This document shows, one piece after another, positions 28,301 to 36,186 of a DNA stretch of 47,312 nt. Source of the DNA: Actinopolymorpha sp. NPDC004070 (GTDB lineage: Bacteria; Actinomycetota; Actinomycetes; Propionibacteriales; Actinopolymorphaceae). Location: positions 1-47,312 of the forward strand of contig NZ_JBEXMJ010000024.1 in NCBI RefSeq assembly GCF_040610475.1, written 5' to 3'. The translations under genes were made by a program, and so were the position numbers. Position 1 is the first letter of the stretch. Each line of letters starts with the position of its first letter. The notes beneath the pieces were generated by a model, which did no database searches, was not told the origin of the DNA, and saw nothing but the letters and a program-made list of their open reading frames with translations.

Positions 28301-29917
28301 ACCGAGGGGCGGATCCGGCTGCGGCGGGTCTCCGACGGCATCGACGAGGAGGCCCTGGACGAACTCAGCGACCACGGGGCCCTGGTGCTCGCGGCCGGGT
28401 TGCGGGCCAGCCCCGAGCACGTCGTGGGTGAGGTGCCGGCGCACCCGACCGACCGGGCGGTGGTGGACGCCGCGCTGGAGGTGGGCGTACGCGCGGACAC
28501 CGGCGCGCCCGGCTGGAGTCTCGTCGACGACGTGCCGTTCGAGTCCGGTCGCGGCTACCACGCCGCACTCGGCGCCACCGACCACGGACAGCGGCTGGTG
28601 GTGAAGGGCGCACCGGAGATCGTGATGCCGAAGTGCCGGCGCTGGCGCCGTGGGGCCGACGTACGTCCGCTGGACGAGGCCGAGCGTGCGAAGGTCGAGG
28701 CGGAGGTACATCGCCTTGCGGGACAGGGATTCCGGGTACTCGCGGTCGCCGAGCGGGCCGCGTCCGGACGTCGTGACCTCACCGAGGATCGGGTGGAACG
28801 CCTCGACCTGCTGGGTTTTCTGGCGCTCGCCGACCAGGTGCGGCCCACGTCCGCGCAGGCGGTGGCGTTGCTGCGCCGGGCCGGGGTCGGTGTGGTGATG
28901 CTCACCGGCGACCACCCCACCACGGCGGGTTCGATCGCGGCGGAGCTCGGCATCCTCGACGGCGGCCGCGTACTCACCGGCACCGACCTGGACAGCCATG
29001 ACGACGCCTCGCTGGCGGCCGTCCTGCCGGAGGTGTCGGTGGTGGCCCGGGTGACGCCGGCGCAGAAGGTACGCGTGGTCCGGACGCTGCAGTCGATCGG
29101 CCGTACGGTCGCCATGGCCGGTGACGGCTCGAACGACGCGCCGGCGATCCGCCTTGCCGACGTGGGGATCGCGCTCGGCCGGCACGGCACCACCGCGGCC
29201 AGGGAGGCGGCCGACCTGGTGGTCACCGACGACCGGCTGGAAACCATCACCGACGCGATCGTCGAGGGCCGCGCGATGTGGGCGTCGGTACGGGACGCCA
29301 TCGCGGTCCTGGTGGGCGGCAACCTGGGGGAGACGGCGTTCACCCTCGGGGCCGGGCTGCTCTCACCGAGCGGGTCCCCGCTGAACGCCCGGCAGCTGCT
29401 GTTGGTCAACCTCTTCACCGACGTACTGCCCGCGCTGGCACTGGCGATCCGGCCGCCTGCCCACCTCACCCCGGAAGCGTTGCTGCGCGAGGGTCCCGAC
29501 GCCTCGCTCGGACGCCGGCTGGCCCGCGACGTTGCGATCCGGGCGGGCGCCACCGCGGCCGCTGCATCGGCCGGATGGGTGGTCGGGAGGGCGACGGGTA
29601 CGCAGGGCCGAGCAGGAACGATCGCGTTGGTGGCGATGGTCGGTGCCCAGCTCGGGCAGTCCGTGGTGACCGGTTGGCGAAGCCCGCTGGTCGTGGGTGC
29701 CGGGGCGGTGTCCTGGCTCGGCCTGGCCGCCGTGGTGCAGGTGCCGGGGCTCAGCCACTTCTTCGGCTGCCGGCCACTCGGCCCGGTCGGCTGGGCCACC
29801 GCGCTCGGCGCCGCGGGTGCCGGGACGGCGCTTGGAACCGGACTGGAAGGAATGACCGAGATGGCCGTTCGCCGGTTTTCGGGTGGATTCGCCGACCCGC
29901 TCACCCAGCCTGGGTGA
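25385..29917 (+). CDS. Giant cation-translocating P-type ATPase (CtpH/CtpI-like)
   Basis: This protein has 1510 residues, about twice a usual P-type ATPase and close to mycobacterial CtpH and CtpI. The C-terminal half is a complete pump: TGES (809-812), the PEGLP membrane motif (924-928), the phosphorylated Asp967 in DKTGTLT, and GDGSNDAP (from 1246). PEGLP is found in Ca2+-type (P2) pumps; CtpH/I substrates are not firmly known to me. The first 100 residues look like a ferredoxin-like HMA fold lacking its CxxC. Residues about 350-550 resemble a broken P-domain: DTVVLDAAIL (Asp356) and SAGPGAALATADCGIGVP (from 531) align with DKTGTLT and GDGSNDAPAIRLADVGIA. The gene is coupled to gadB, suggesting a role in acid or cation stress. 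Confidence 0.92.
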   Translation: MSLPVSLRTSLPVVGRLVSGTLSPGSWPRRGRTTRRWWAGNGRAHVEVRGVERPGSGHLAEEFEHAVRALPGVHRAWVNAVLGRVVVEYDRNDDADGDGAQPEVQAEVLAEVMDALATVERRHRLAGEPFPQRPDHPGDVEPRQWQLLAFGADVAALGFSVAGRALRIARLPAEVPTFVSLIDSTPRLRREWERLLGRAAADLTLAAGNAIAQGLAQGPLGLLVDAAQRLALADEAGRRRQVWAGREAELSAADDGQRTPPLSLPPRPGPLPPGPVERLADVAGLASVVGAGATMLATRDPRRTIALVGAGIPKAGHVAREAFATGVNRALAARGTLCLDPEALRRLDRVDTVVLDAAILRTEGFVLGPLTVCASDPVESGDGHHPDGTGPAAEARLRLRAETLFDPALPKSVHRRGEWMLAPLTELAHRPGSVPAVARAAARRLAGQGAVALGLARAGELVAVLAAEPEFAPLADALAAAAGGAGEVMIAGRGSGVADRLDVEKVLPAGNRLPGAVRALQAEGRVVALVSAGPGAALATADCGIGVPLPGHRPPWGAHLLSGPGLSDACLLLDAAAAAKTVSRRGAALAGYGSVTGALLAALGPARGATERALIGVNVAAAAGFVSGTWSAAALAHRPEPVRTDRNHWHALDATAALRRLRSTPRGLTEHEAAARLPATSADGDEHPANLLGASLGELANPLTPTLAAGAGVAAASGSVSDAALIGVAMGVNAVIGGMQRVGADRAARRLADTSAARVRVRRDGHEVEVLADQLVPGDVVVLRAGDAVPADARILTERALETDESSLTGESQLVGKTAEPCAAADVADRSSMVYDGTVVAAGRTSAVVVATGAETEVGRGTRAMAAHRPSGGGVQERLNRLVRLTVPVSLGSGVALVGVGLLRGRRPRDTLGTAVSLAVASVPEGLPVVATVAQLASARRLSARNALVRNPPTVETLGRVTTLLMDKTGTLTEGRIRLRRVSDGIDEEALDELSDHGALVLAAGLRASPEHVVGEVPAHPTDRAVVDAALEVGVRADTGAPGWSLVDDVPFESGRGYHAALGATDHGQRLVVKGAPEIVMPKCRRWRRGADVRPLDEAERAKVEAEVHRLAGQGFRVLAVAERAASGRRDLTEDRVERLDLLGFLALADQVRPTSAQAVALLRRAGVGVVMLTGDHPTTAGSIAAELGILDGGRVLTGTDLDSHDDASLAAVLPEVSVVARVTPAQKVRVVRTLQSIGRTVAMAGDGSNDAPAIRLADVGIALGRHGTTAAREAADLVVTDDRLETITDAIVEGRAMWASVRDAIAVLVGGNLGETAFTLGAGLLSPSGSPLNARQLLLVNLFTDVLPALALAIRPPAHLTPEALLREGPDASLGRRLARDVAIRAGATAAAASAGWVVGRATGTQGRAGTIALVAMVGAQLGQSVVTGWRSPLVVGAGAVSWLGLAAVVQVPGLSHFFGCRPLGPVGWATALGAAGAGTALGTGLEGMTEMAVRRFSGGFADPLTQPG

Positions 29918-29979
29918 GGCCACGGGAAGCCGGCGCTGCCTACGGTGTGCAGAACCCGTACGCGACGGAGGTGGAAACC

Positions 29980-30474
29980 GTGACCGCTGCGCCGACGACA
30001 GCCGGCACCGCACCGAGCACCCGGGCCGCCCGGAAGACCGCTGCGAGGAAGGCGCCCGCCCGAAAGTCCGCCGCGAGGAAGGCGCCCGCCCGAAAGTCGG
30101 CCGCGAACAAGACCTCGACCAGGACCGCGGCCAGGAAGACCACCGCCAAGCGGCCCGTCGCGAAGAAGTCTGCCGCGAACGCTTCTGCGAAGGCGCTCAC
30201 GCCTGCCCGTCGTACGCCCCGCTTCAACCGGATGAGCGCGGCCGAACACGCCATCCACAAGCACACGGTGCGGATGACGTTGCCGGTCTTCGGTCCGGTC
30301 ACGCTGCCGGCGACCGAGAAGCTCGCGTTCTACGCCGGGCTGGCCACCGTCGCCGCGCTCGGCATCGTGGAGTGGCCGGTGGTGGCGGTGATCTCGGTGG
30401 GACACCTGTTGGCCGAGAACCAGGGCAATCAGTTGGTGCGCGACTTCGGGAAGGCGTTGGAGGAAGCGGTCTGA
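29980..30474 (+). CDS. Small protein with histone-H1-like Lys/Ala tail and hydrophobic C-terminus
   Basis: This protein has 164 residues from GTG 29980, with GGAGG about eight bases upstream. Residues 10-80 are a basic Ala/Lys/Arg/Pro region with repeats such as RKAPARKSAARKAPARKSAA, like the tails of bacterial H1-like and HupS proteins, and should bind DNA. The C-terminal 80 residues are different: NRMSAAEHAIHKHTVRM, then hydrophobic stretches (LAFYAGLATVAALGIVEWPVVAVISVG) that may form one or two membrane helices, then an acidic end. I do not recognise the family. It follows the P-type ATPase by 62 bases and may belong to the gadB operon. A membrane-tethered DNA-binding role is only an inference. 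Confidence 0.75.
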   Translation: MTAAPTTAGTAPSTRAARKTAARKAPARKSAARKAPARKSAANKTSTRTAARKTTAKRPVAKKSAANASAKALTPARRTPRFNRMSAAEHAIHKHTVRMTLPVFGPVTLPATEKLAFYAGLATVAALGIVEWPVVAVISVGHLLAENQGNQLVRDFGKALEEAV

Positions 30475-30511
30475 ACTGCTTCCCCTCAAGGGATTCAGGT
30501 ACGTCAGGGTG

Positions 30512-32575
30512 TCAGAACGGCGGCAGATCGTCGTTGACCGACCGCGCTCCGGCGGTGGCCGTTGCGGGCTCGGTTGGTGTCACCGGGTCGGTGAGGGAGG
30601 GCGCCCGGCTGCTGTAGCTGCGGCCGAAGGGGTCGGTGAGGGTGTGTTCGCCGGGCCCGGTCTGCTTCAGTTTCCAGTCGCGTTCTGTTTTGGCCTTGTG
30701 GTGGCGTGGGCACAGCGGTGCGATGTTGTCCACGCCGGTTTCCCCGCCGTCCCGGTATTCGGTGTTGTGGTCCAGGTGACACGTCGCCGCCGGTCTGCGG
30801 CAGGTGGTCCATACGCACCGCTGGTCGCGGGCAGCCACCAACTCGGCTTGGAGTCCGCGCAGGAACCTCGCCGGTATCGGATGCAAATGAAGAAGGCGTC
30901 CGGTGACGGGGTGGGTGATTCCGACGCTGAACCTGGCTTCGGGGTTGGTGAGGTTGTTCGCCACCAGTCTCGCGGCGACCTCGGTGATGACGGGTCCGAA
31001 CCCGCCGAGCTCCCCGGGCCGGGTGGACAGTCCCATCAGGGTGGTCAGCGGCACGTTCAGCTGGATCTTGGCGCGCGTTCGGATCGGCCCCCAGCTCGGC
31101 TGCGAGGAAGACCAGGCCGGCGGTGCGGCTGGCGGTGTGGAGTCGTCTCCCTGTAGATCAGGCTGATCCGGTGGGTCGGCCGTCTCATCCGTTGGCCGGT
31201 TCTGCCGCGGGATCTGACCCGCAGCAGAAGGCCCGGTCACCGAAGCCGCACTCTCACCGGTTGCGCCGCTTCCGGCAACGTTCTCCCCGGCCAAGTTCTC
31301 CCCGGCCAAGTTTTCCCCGGCCACGTCACACTCCGTCGCGCTCTCCCCGGCCGAGCCGCGGTCGGCGGCGTGGTGAGCGGCGGTGTCGTGGACCGGAACA
31401 CCGTGCTTCGCGGCCGCCCCGCACACGCTGCAGCTGGGGACCGGTGCCGGGGAGCAGTCGCCACACTCACACCAGCTGTCGTGCAGGTCGTGGTCGGAGA
31501 ACCGGTGAACGGCACAGTGTGGTTCCTGGTCGCAGTAGGCGTCCTGGTCGCAGTGCGCGTCCTCGGTCGATTCCTTAGCGGCCGTTTGCTGCTCGGCGTT
31601 GCCCGGCTCGGCGTTGCCCGGCTCGGACCGCTCCGGCTGCGCCGCCTGGTCCTGCGCCGCGTGGTCCTGCGCCGCCTGGTCAACCGCGGTCTGGTCAACC
31701 GGGGTCTGGTCCAGGTCGCTCTGGCCGTGCGTTTGGTCAGCTTGGCTGGGTGCGGAGCAGTCGGTGATGTCGGCGGTGCCGGCGAGCAGGGAGTAGGCCA
31801 CGTCCGCACGCAACTGGCCCAGCTTGCGGGGGTCGCCGCTGGACTTGACCGCGCGGGCGATGGCGTCGATGTAGCCGTACGCCTCCGCGGCCTGGTCCGC
31901 GGACAGTCCGCGGACGGCGAGGTCGGCGACACCGTCGACGGCAGGCCAGATCGCGACATTGCGCCCCGACCTTGCAGCCCGGTGACGTTTGGCGGCAGCG
32001 TCGGGGTCGGCCTTGACCACCTCCGCCTCCACCTTCGCCCGCAACAACCCACCACGAAGCTCCAGCACCTTGGGGAAGATCGCGTCCTCGATCCCGCCCC
32101 ACAGATGCGGTTTGGCGTCGGTGACCCGGTCCACGATGATGCGGACCTCAGCCAACTCCAACCGCCCCGACGCCAACGCCTGCCGCACCCGGGGCAGGCG
32201 GGGAAGGGTGATGGCCAGCGTCAGATACCAGTCGGCGTGATAGCCAGACCATCCCAGCAGAGCCTCCAGAACGACCTGGGTCATCGAGTCCAACCCGACA
32301 CTGCGTTCGGCCGGCTCCTCAGGCATACCGGGGGCGGTGTGGGCCAACTCGTTCACATCGGACAGGCACTCAGCCTCAAGCCAGCCGATCAGCCTCCGGC
32401 GCGCCCTGACCAGCTCCTCCAGCTCGAACCCGTTACACAAAGCCCGGTCCACCGAGGCGACCAGCACAGCAAGCCGCGGCCCCGCCGGCATGTCCGCCAA
32501 CCCAGCAGGCAGCACCCGGCGACGACCCGGGCCCCCACCCGAGTCGTCGCCGAAGAACCCACTGCCGTCGCTCAT
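30512..32575 (-). CDS. HNH endonuclease with DUF222 (13E12-type)
   Basis: This 687-residue protein has an N-terminal DUF222 helical region (about 25-270) and a C-terminal HNH nuclease domain with C-VW-x2-C, HLDHN, and NIAPLCPRHHKAK, the beta-beta-alpha metal finger. The middle (about 275-430) is low-complexity: Gln/Asp-rich repeats, a Cys/His-rich stretch and AGEN(L/V) repeats. Such DUF222-HNH genes are abundant in actinobacteria and occur in the SOS regulon of M. tuberculosis; their biological target is not established. ATG 32575 is preferred; TTG 32596 is in frame upstream. A weak LexA-like site covers the start. It is convergent with the Lys/Ala-tail gene, 37 bases away. Confidence 0.92.
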   Translation of the reverse strand: MSDGSGFFGDDSGGGPGRRRVLPAGLADMPAGPRLAVLVASVDRALCNGFELEELVRARRRLIGWLEAECLSDVNELAHTAPGMPEEPAERSVGLDSMTQVVLEALLGWSGYHADWYLTLAITLPRLPRVRQALASGRLELAEVRIIVDRVTDAKPHLWGGIEDAIFPKVLELRGGLLRAKVEAEVVKADPDAAAKRHRAARSGRNVAIWPAVDGVADLAVRGLSADQAAEAYGYIDAIARAVKSSGDPRKLGQLRADVAYSLLAGTADITDCSAPSQADQTHGQSDLDQTPVDQTAVDQAAQDHAAQDQAAQPERSEPGNAEPGNAEQQTAAKESTEDAHCDQDAYCDQEPHCAVHRFSDHDLHDSWCECGDCSPAPVPSCSVCGAAAKHGVPVHDTAAHHAADRGSAGESATECDVAGENLAGENLAGENVAGSGATGESAASVTGPSAAGQIPRQNRPTDETADPPDQPDLQGDDSTPPAAPPAWSSSQPSWGPIRTRAKIQLNVPLTTLMGLSTRPGELGGFGPVITEVAARLVANNLTNPEARFSVGITHPVTGRLLHLHPIPARFLRGLQAELVAARDQRCVWTTCRRPAATCHLDHNTEYRDGGETGVDNIAPLCPRHHKAKTERDWKLKQTGPGEHTLTDPFGRSYSSRAPSLTDPVTPTEPATATAGARSVNDDLPPF
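31277..31324. repeat. 15-bp tandem repeat in the HNH gene
   Basis: Three near-identical 15-base units (CCCCGGCCAAGTTCT type on the plus strand) encode repeated AGENL in the HNH protein's linker. The unit keeps frame, so copy number can change without breaking the gene. Confidence 0.7.
31636..31725. repeat. Degenerate 15-bp repeats encoding DQxAx linker
   Basis: Successive CTGGTC-containing units of 15 bases encode a Gln/Asp/Ala-rich linker (VDQTAVDQAAQDHAAQDQAA) between the DUF222 and HNH domains. The units are imperfect copies. Confidence 0.6.
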
Positions 32576-32583
32576 GCGTTCGA
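32568..32583. promoter_or_regulatory. Weak LexA-like site over the HNH gene start
   Basis: TCGCTC-ATGC-GTTCGA matches the LexA consensus TCGAAC-N4-GTTCGA at 10 of 12 positions and covers the ATG at 32573-32575. The same region also holds GTTCG-N7-CGAAC (32578-32594), whose half-sites face the other way. LexA control is possible but less well supported than at 134-149. Confidence 0.35.
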
Positions 32584-32824
32584 TTTTACCGAACAAGATC
32601 GACTGATGTGCGCGGGAAACCCCTTACCCACAAGAAGAATCGATGTCTCTTCAACTTGCCTGGCGCCGACAACCCCCGAAGAGAGGTACGTCCGGACATT
32701 CCCAGTCGGCTTCTGGTCGGCCCTCGCACGTCCCGCACACGGGGACCAGCCGACGGCCACCGAGCGGAGGAGTACGAGCCAGGTCACATGTCAAGGCGGT
32801 ATTGACGGCTCGACGCGCACGCAG

Positions 32825-34168
32825 TCAGGTGCGGACCTCGGACACCGATGTCGAACGGCCGAAGACCTCCGGGCCGGCGAGCGCGGCCTTCCGCCCCAGG
32901 TCGTGCTCGAGTTCGAGCAGGCGGTTCCACTTCGCGGTGCGTTCGGACCGCATCGTCGAACCCACCTTGATCTGTCCCGCGCGCCAGCCGACGGCGAGGT
33001 CGGCCAGCCAGGTGTCCTCGGTGTCACCGGAACGGGCACTGACGACGGTTCCCAGACCAGCGCGCTGTGCTTCGCGTACGACATGTTCGGCGCGGGTGAG
33101 GGTGCCGGCCTGGTTGGGCTTGACCAGAACGGCGTTCGCGCTCCGGCGATCGATTCCTTCCCGGACGCGTTCGACGTGCGTCGCGAACAGGTCGTCACCG
33201 AGCAGTTGACAGTGGTCGGGGAGCACCTTCACCGCCTCGGCCCAGCCGGACCAGTCGTCCTCGTGCAGGACGTCCTCCAGCGAGACGATCGGGTACCGTT
33301 CGCACCAACCGGCCAGCCGGGCGAGCCAGTCGGCGCGGTCGAGCTCGCGGTCCTCACACCGCAGGTGGTAGCGCCCCTCCGCCGTACCGAACTGGCTGGC
33401 GGCGAGGTCGACGGCGACCGCGGCGTCGACTCCCGACCGCAGGCCGGCGGCCTCGATGCCTTCGCACACCACGCCGACGGCGGCCTCGTTGTCCGACATG
33501 GGTGCGGACAGCCCGCCCTCGTCGGCGACCAGGGCCGGCGACAGGCCACGCCGCTGGAGGACCGCCGCGGTCGCGGCGCGTACGCGGGCCACGATCTCCA
33601 GCGCGTGTGCGAAGCTTTCCGCACCGACCGGGACGGCCAGCACGTCCTGGATGTCCACCGCGCCGGCCGCGTGCGCCCCACCGGAGAAGATGTTCGCCAT
33701 CGGCATCGGCAGCAGCGTCCGGCCGGTCGCGGCGCCTCCGGGCTCGGCGGCCGCCAGCACATGCCACAGCGGCCTGCCCAGTGCCTGGGCGCCGGCCAGT
33801 CCCGAGGCCAGCGACACGGCCAGGACGGCGTTCGCCCCGGTGCGGGCGAGGTCGGGCGTACCGTCGACCTCCTCCAGCCGGGCGTCCACCAGGGCACGGT
33901 CCGTGGCGTCGAGGCCCGCGACAGCGGGACCGAGCTCGCCGGTGAGCGCGGAGATCGCCGAGCGCACGCCCCAGCCGTCGTAGCGTTCGCCGCCGTCGCG
34001 GCGTTCGACCGCCTCGTGCGCGCCGGTCGACGCGCCGGACGGCACGATCGCGCGGCCGACCGCGCCGCCGCCGAGCTGGACGCGACACGCGACGGTGGGC
34101 CGGCCCCTGGAGTCCAGGGCCTCCCAGGCCACGACGCTGGCGATGGCCGAGGCATGGCGTGCTTTCAC
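32825..34168 (-). CDS. Diverged enolase (phosphopyruvate hydratase) paralogue
   Basis: The 447-residue protein follows enolase throughout: PSGASTG, GGAHA (the first catalytic His), VADEGG (the catalytic Glu), SLED and GDDLFAT (metal-binding acids), NAVLVKPNQAGTLT (catalytic Lys) and GQIKVGS. Two departures stand out. The invariant SHRSGETED reads SARSGDTED, so the active-site His (E. coli His370) is Ala, encoded at 33036-33038. NIINGGxHA reads NIFSGGAHA. It is therefore probably a second enolase with altered activity or substrate, as with enolase-like enzymes of phosphonate pathways, rather than the glycolytic enzyme. GTG 34168 has GAGAGGA upstream. It has no functional neighbour and stands beside decayed DNA. 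Confidence 0.85.
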   Translation of the reverse strand: MKARHASAIASVVAWEALDSRGRPTVACRVQLGGGAVGRAIVPSGASTGAHEAVERRDGGERYDGWGVRSAISALTGELGPAVAGLDATDRALVDARLEEVDGTPDLARTGANAVLAVSLASGLAGAQALGRPLWHVLAAAEPGGAATGRTLLPMPMANIFSGGAHAAGAVDIQDVLAVPVGAESFAHALEIVARVRAATAAVLQRRGLSPALVADEGGLSAPMSDNEAAVGVVCEGIEAAGLRSGVDAAVAVDLAASQFGTAEGRYHLRCEDRELDRADWLARLAGWCERYPIVSLEDVLHEDDWSGWAEAVKVLPDHCQLLGDDLFATHVERVREGIDRRSANAVLVKPNQAGTLTRAEHVVREAQRAGLGTVVSARSGDTEDTWLADLAVGWRAGQIKVGSTMRSERTAKWNRLLELEHDLGRKAALAGPEVFGRSTSVSEVRT

Positions 34169-34300
34169 GGGGGTGTCCTCTCGTGCGTCGACCTGACAGG
34201 TGACGACCCGAGGTCTGGGCTGCCGCGCTCCGCCACGTCGAGGAGAGTACGTACCCTAGCCAGGTTCGCCGGAGATCGCTCGCACCCCTGGCCAGGACGG

Positions 34301-34921
34301 TCAGGTGTTCGCCTGGCAGGCGGCGTGGGCGAGCAGTTTGACGTCGTAGCCGCGCAGGTTGTGCGGTTGCAGGAGAGGGTCCTTCCCGCTGGCGATGTCG
34401 TAAGTAGCGACCGCGGCGACCTTGGTCTCCGCCGGAAGGTTGTCGGCGATGCACGGAATTGCCATCACGACGACACGAGCCGGCGCGTGCGGCTTTCCCA
34501 CGTGGTAGGAGGGCAGATCGTCCAACAGCGACGCGTGGTAGGTCCAGGCGACGGTCTTCGAGCCGCCCGCCGACGTGGCGCCCGGGCTCATGTCCGGCTT
34601 GTAATTCTCACTGTAGATCTGGTGATAGGTGTCCCCGTCGATGGCCCCCTGCCCTGGCGGAATCCACATCGCGAAGCCCAGGTTGACGGCACAGTCAGCC
34701 TGGGCGGTGAACGTCTGGCTCTTCGGGTCGAAGGGTTGCAGCTTCGCCTGCTCAGGCGTCCGGTACGACTTCGAACAGGTTGGAGCCGACGCCGCATGGC
34801 GGCCGTGAACTCCTGCACGGTGATCCAGAACGGCACCGGTCGGCAGGCTTTCGTACGGCGTGACGAAACTATCAGAGACGAACTGTCGCTCCGCTCTCTC
34901 ACCGGACAGCCATCCGGCCAA
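34301..34921 (-). CDS. Hypothetical protein, probably lacking its natural N-terminus
   Basis: This frame of 206 codons starts at TTG 34921 without a ribosome site. The C-terminal two thirds looks like real protein (ADCAVNLGFAMWIPPG, YHQIYSENYKPDMSPG, KTVAWTYHASLLDDLP, VVVMAIPCIADNLPAETKVAAVATYDIA), with four scattered Cys as in a secreted domain. The first 50 residues look like random translation. I do not recognise the family. It sits directly downstream of an MFS remnant in another frame, so a deletion probably joined two genes. It may be a pseudogene. Confidence 0.4.
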   Translation of the reverse strand: MAGWLSGERAERQFVSDSFVTPYESLPTGAVLDHRAGVHGRHAASAPTCSKSYRTPEQAKLQPFDPKSQTFTAQADCAVNLGFAMWIPPGQGAIDGDTYHQIYSENYKPDMSPGATSAGGSKTVAWTYHASLLDDLPSYHVGKPHAPARVVVMAIPCIADNLPAETKVAAVATYDIASGKDPLLQPHNLRGYDVKLLAHAACQANT

Positions 34922-34953
34922 CGTGGACCGCCCGCCGAGTGGCTGCTTCGCAA

Positions 34954-35322
34954 CCAGCGACCCACCAGGACCATCCTCGAATGACCGTGGAGGTCACCGA
35001 GCGTGCCGGCAGTGAGAAGGAGTGCGGCCAGGGCGACCGTGTAGCTGTCAACCACCCATTGCATTCCCGCCACATCGCTGTGCAGCTGGGCGCCGAGCGT
35101 AGGCAAGGCGACGTTGACAACGGTGACGTCGAGGAGCACGAGGAACATCCCGACGCACATGGTGGCGAGAACGAGCCCCGGATGTGCCGGCGAGGAGCGG
35201 CGGGAGTCGCCGCCGGTCCTCTCGGAGCTGTTGGTGCCGGGCGTACGGGCGCGGGTGGACTTCGCCATCCGGACAGGACCCCACGAGAAAAACTTCGGCA
35301 CCCGTCGAAGCGTGGGCGTCAC
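34954..35322 (-). pseudogene. Remnant of a DHA2-family (EmrB/QacA) MFS efflux pump
   Basis: This is the N-terminal fragment of a 14-helix drug-efflux transporter. TM1 (LVLATMCVGMFLVLLDVTVVNVALP) has the DHA2 motif, WVVDSYTVALAALLLTAGTLGD is the next helix with motif A, and similarity ends at MVLVGRW near 34954. About 90% of the transporter is missing, and the frame then runs into unrelated sequence. The start would be GTG 35322, directly after the TAA of the regulator gene, or ATG 35268. A deletion fused this start to the sequence at 34301-34921. Drug export from it is not possible. Confidence 0.7.
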
Positions 35323-36162
35323 TTATCCGGTGAGCGCCTGCGTACCGAGCACCGTGAGCAGCGCGAGGCGTTCGGCGTCCTCGGTGTCCGGCTCGGCCGT
35401 GTAGACCATGACGCGCAGGTCGGCGCCGGCCACAGTGAGCACGTCGCAGTCCAGTGTCACTGGACCTACCCGCGGATGGTCGATGGTCTTGCGAGCGGCC
35501 TCGTGGTGACCGACCGCGCCGGCGGCCCACAGCTCGGAGAATCGGTCGCTGTTCGCCCGAAGCTCCGCCACCAGCCGCCGGAGGTGCTGGTCGGACGGGT
35601 AGCGGGCGGTCGCCGTACGCAGGTCGGCGACCAGCGCGGCCTCCAACCCGCTCCGCGACTGGCTCGTGTGCCGGACCCGGGTGTCCTCGCCGAGGAAGTG
35701 GCGCCAGACGCCGTTGCGCTGGTTGCCGTGCAAGTGCGATGGATCCCCCATCAACGCCGCGTACGGCGGATTCGCGACGAGCAGCGTCCAGGATGCGTCA
35801 TACACCGCGACGGGTGTCCCGGTCAGCCTGTCCAGCAGGCGCTGGACACTCGGGGTGACGTACGCGGGGACCGCGTCCGGGCCGGGCGGTGCTAGACCGG
35901 CCAGTTGGAACAGGTGTGCCCGCTCGCCCCGTGCCAGCCGCAATGCCCTGGCCAGGGCCTCGACCACCTGCGCCGACGGGTTGTCGGCACGACCCTGCTC
36001 GAGGCGGGTGACGTAGTCGACGGAGATTCCGGCGAGCAGGGCCAGCTCCTCGCGGCGCAACCCGGCCGCACGGCGGTTCCGCCCCGTGGGCAGCCCGACG
36101 GCCGCCGGAGGGACCCGGTCGCGCCAGCGGCGCACCGCTTCGCCGAACTCGCGACCCGCCAT
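35323..36162 (-). CDS. XRE-family regulator with MmyB-like ligand-binding domain
   Basis: This 279-residue protein has an N-terminal helix-turn-helix (LRREELALLAGISVDYVTRLEQGRADNPS, residues about 35-65) and a C-terminal PAS-like MmyB domain (TPVAVYDASWTLLVANPPYAALMG; SGLEAALVADLRTATARYP; DHPRVGPVTLDCDVL). MmyB-type regulators in actinobacteria often control an adjacent dehydrogenase or efflux gene, and the divergent SDR gene fits. ATG 36162 is the start. The truncated MFS gene lies immediately downstream and was probably once part of its operon. Confidence 0.92.
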   Translation of the reverse strand: MAGREFGEAVRRWRDRVPPAAVGLPTGRNRRAAGLRREELALLAGISVDYVTRLEQGRADNPSAQVVEALARALRLARGERAHLFQLAGLAPPGPDAVPAYVTPSVQRLLDRLTGTPVAVYDASWTLLVANPPYAALMGDPSHLHGNQRNGVWRHFLGEDTRVRHTSQSRSGLEAALVADLRTATARYPSDQHLRRLVAELRANSDRFSELWAAGAVGHHEAARKTIDHPRVGPVTLDCDVLTVAGADLRVMVYTAEPDTEDAERLALLTVLGTQALTG

Positions 36163-36186
36163 GCTCCCCAGTGTGCACCTCCGCGT

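Noticed and set aside
23630..29185. Open frame of 1851 codons on the minus strand
   Set aside because: It is antisense to gadB and the P-type ATPase, whose motifs are clear. Its product is Arg/Pro/Gly/His-rich without domains, as expected for a shadow frame in high-GC DNA. The open frame at 24964-28500 is rejected for the same reason.
29278..29979. N-terminal extension of the Lys/Ala-tail protein to 398 residues
   Set aside because: The extension overlaps the end of the P-type ATPase gene in another frame and is Arg/Gly/Pro-rich noise. GTG 29980 has a good ribosome site.
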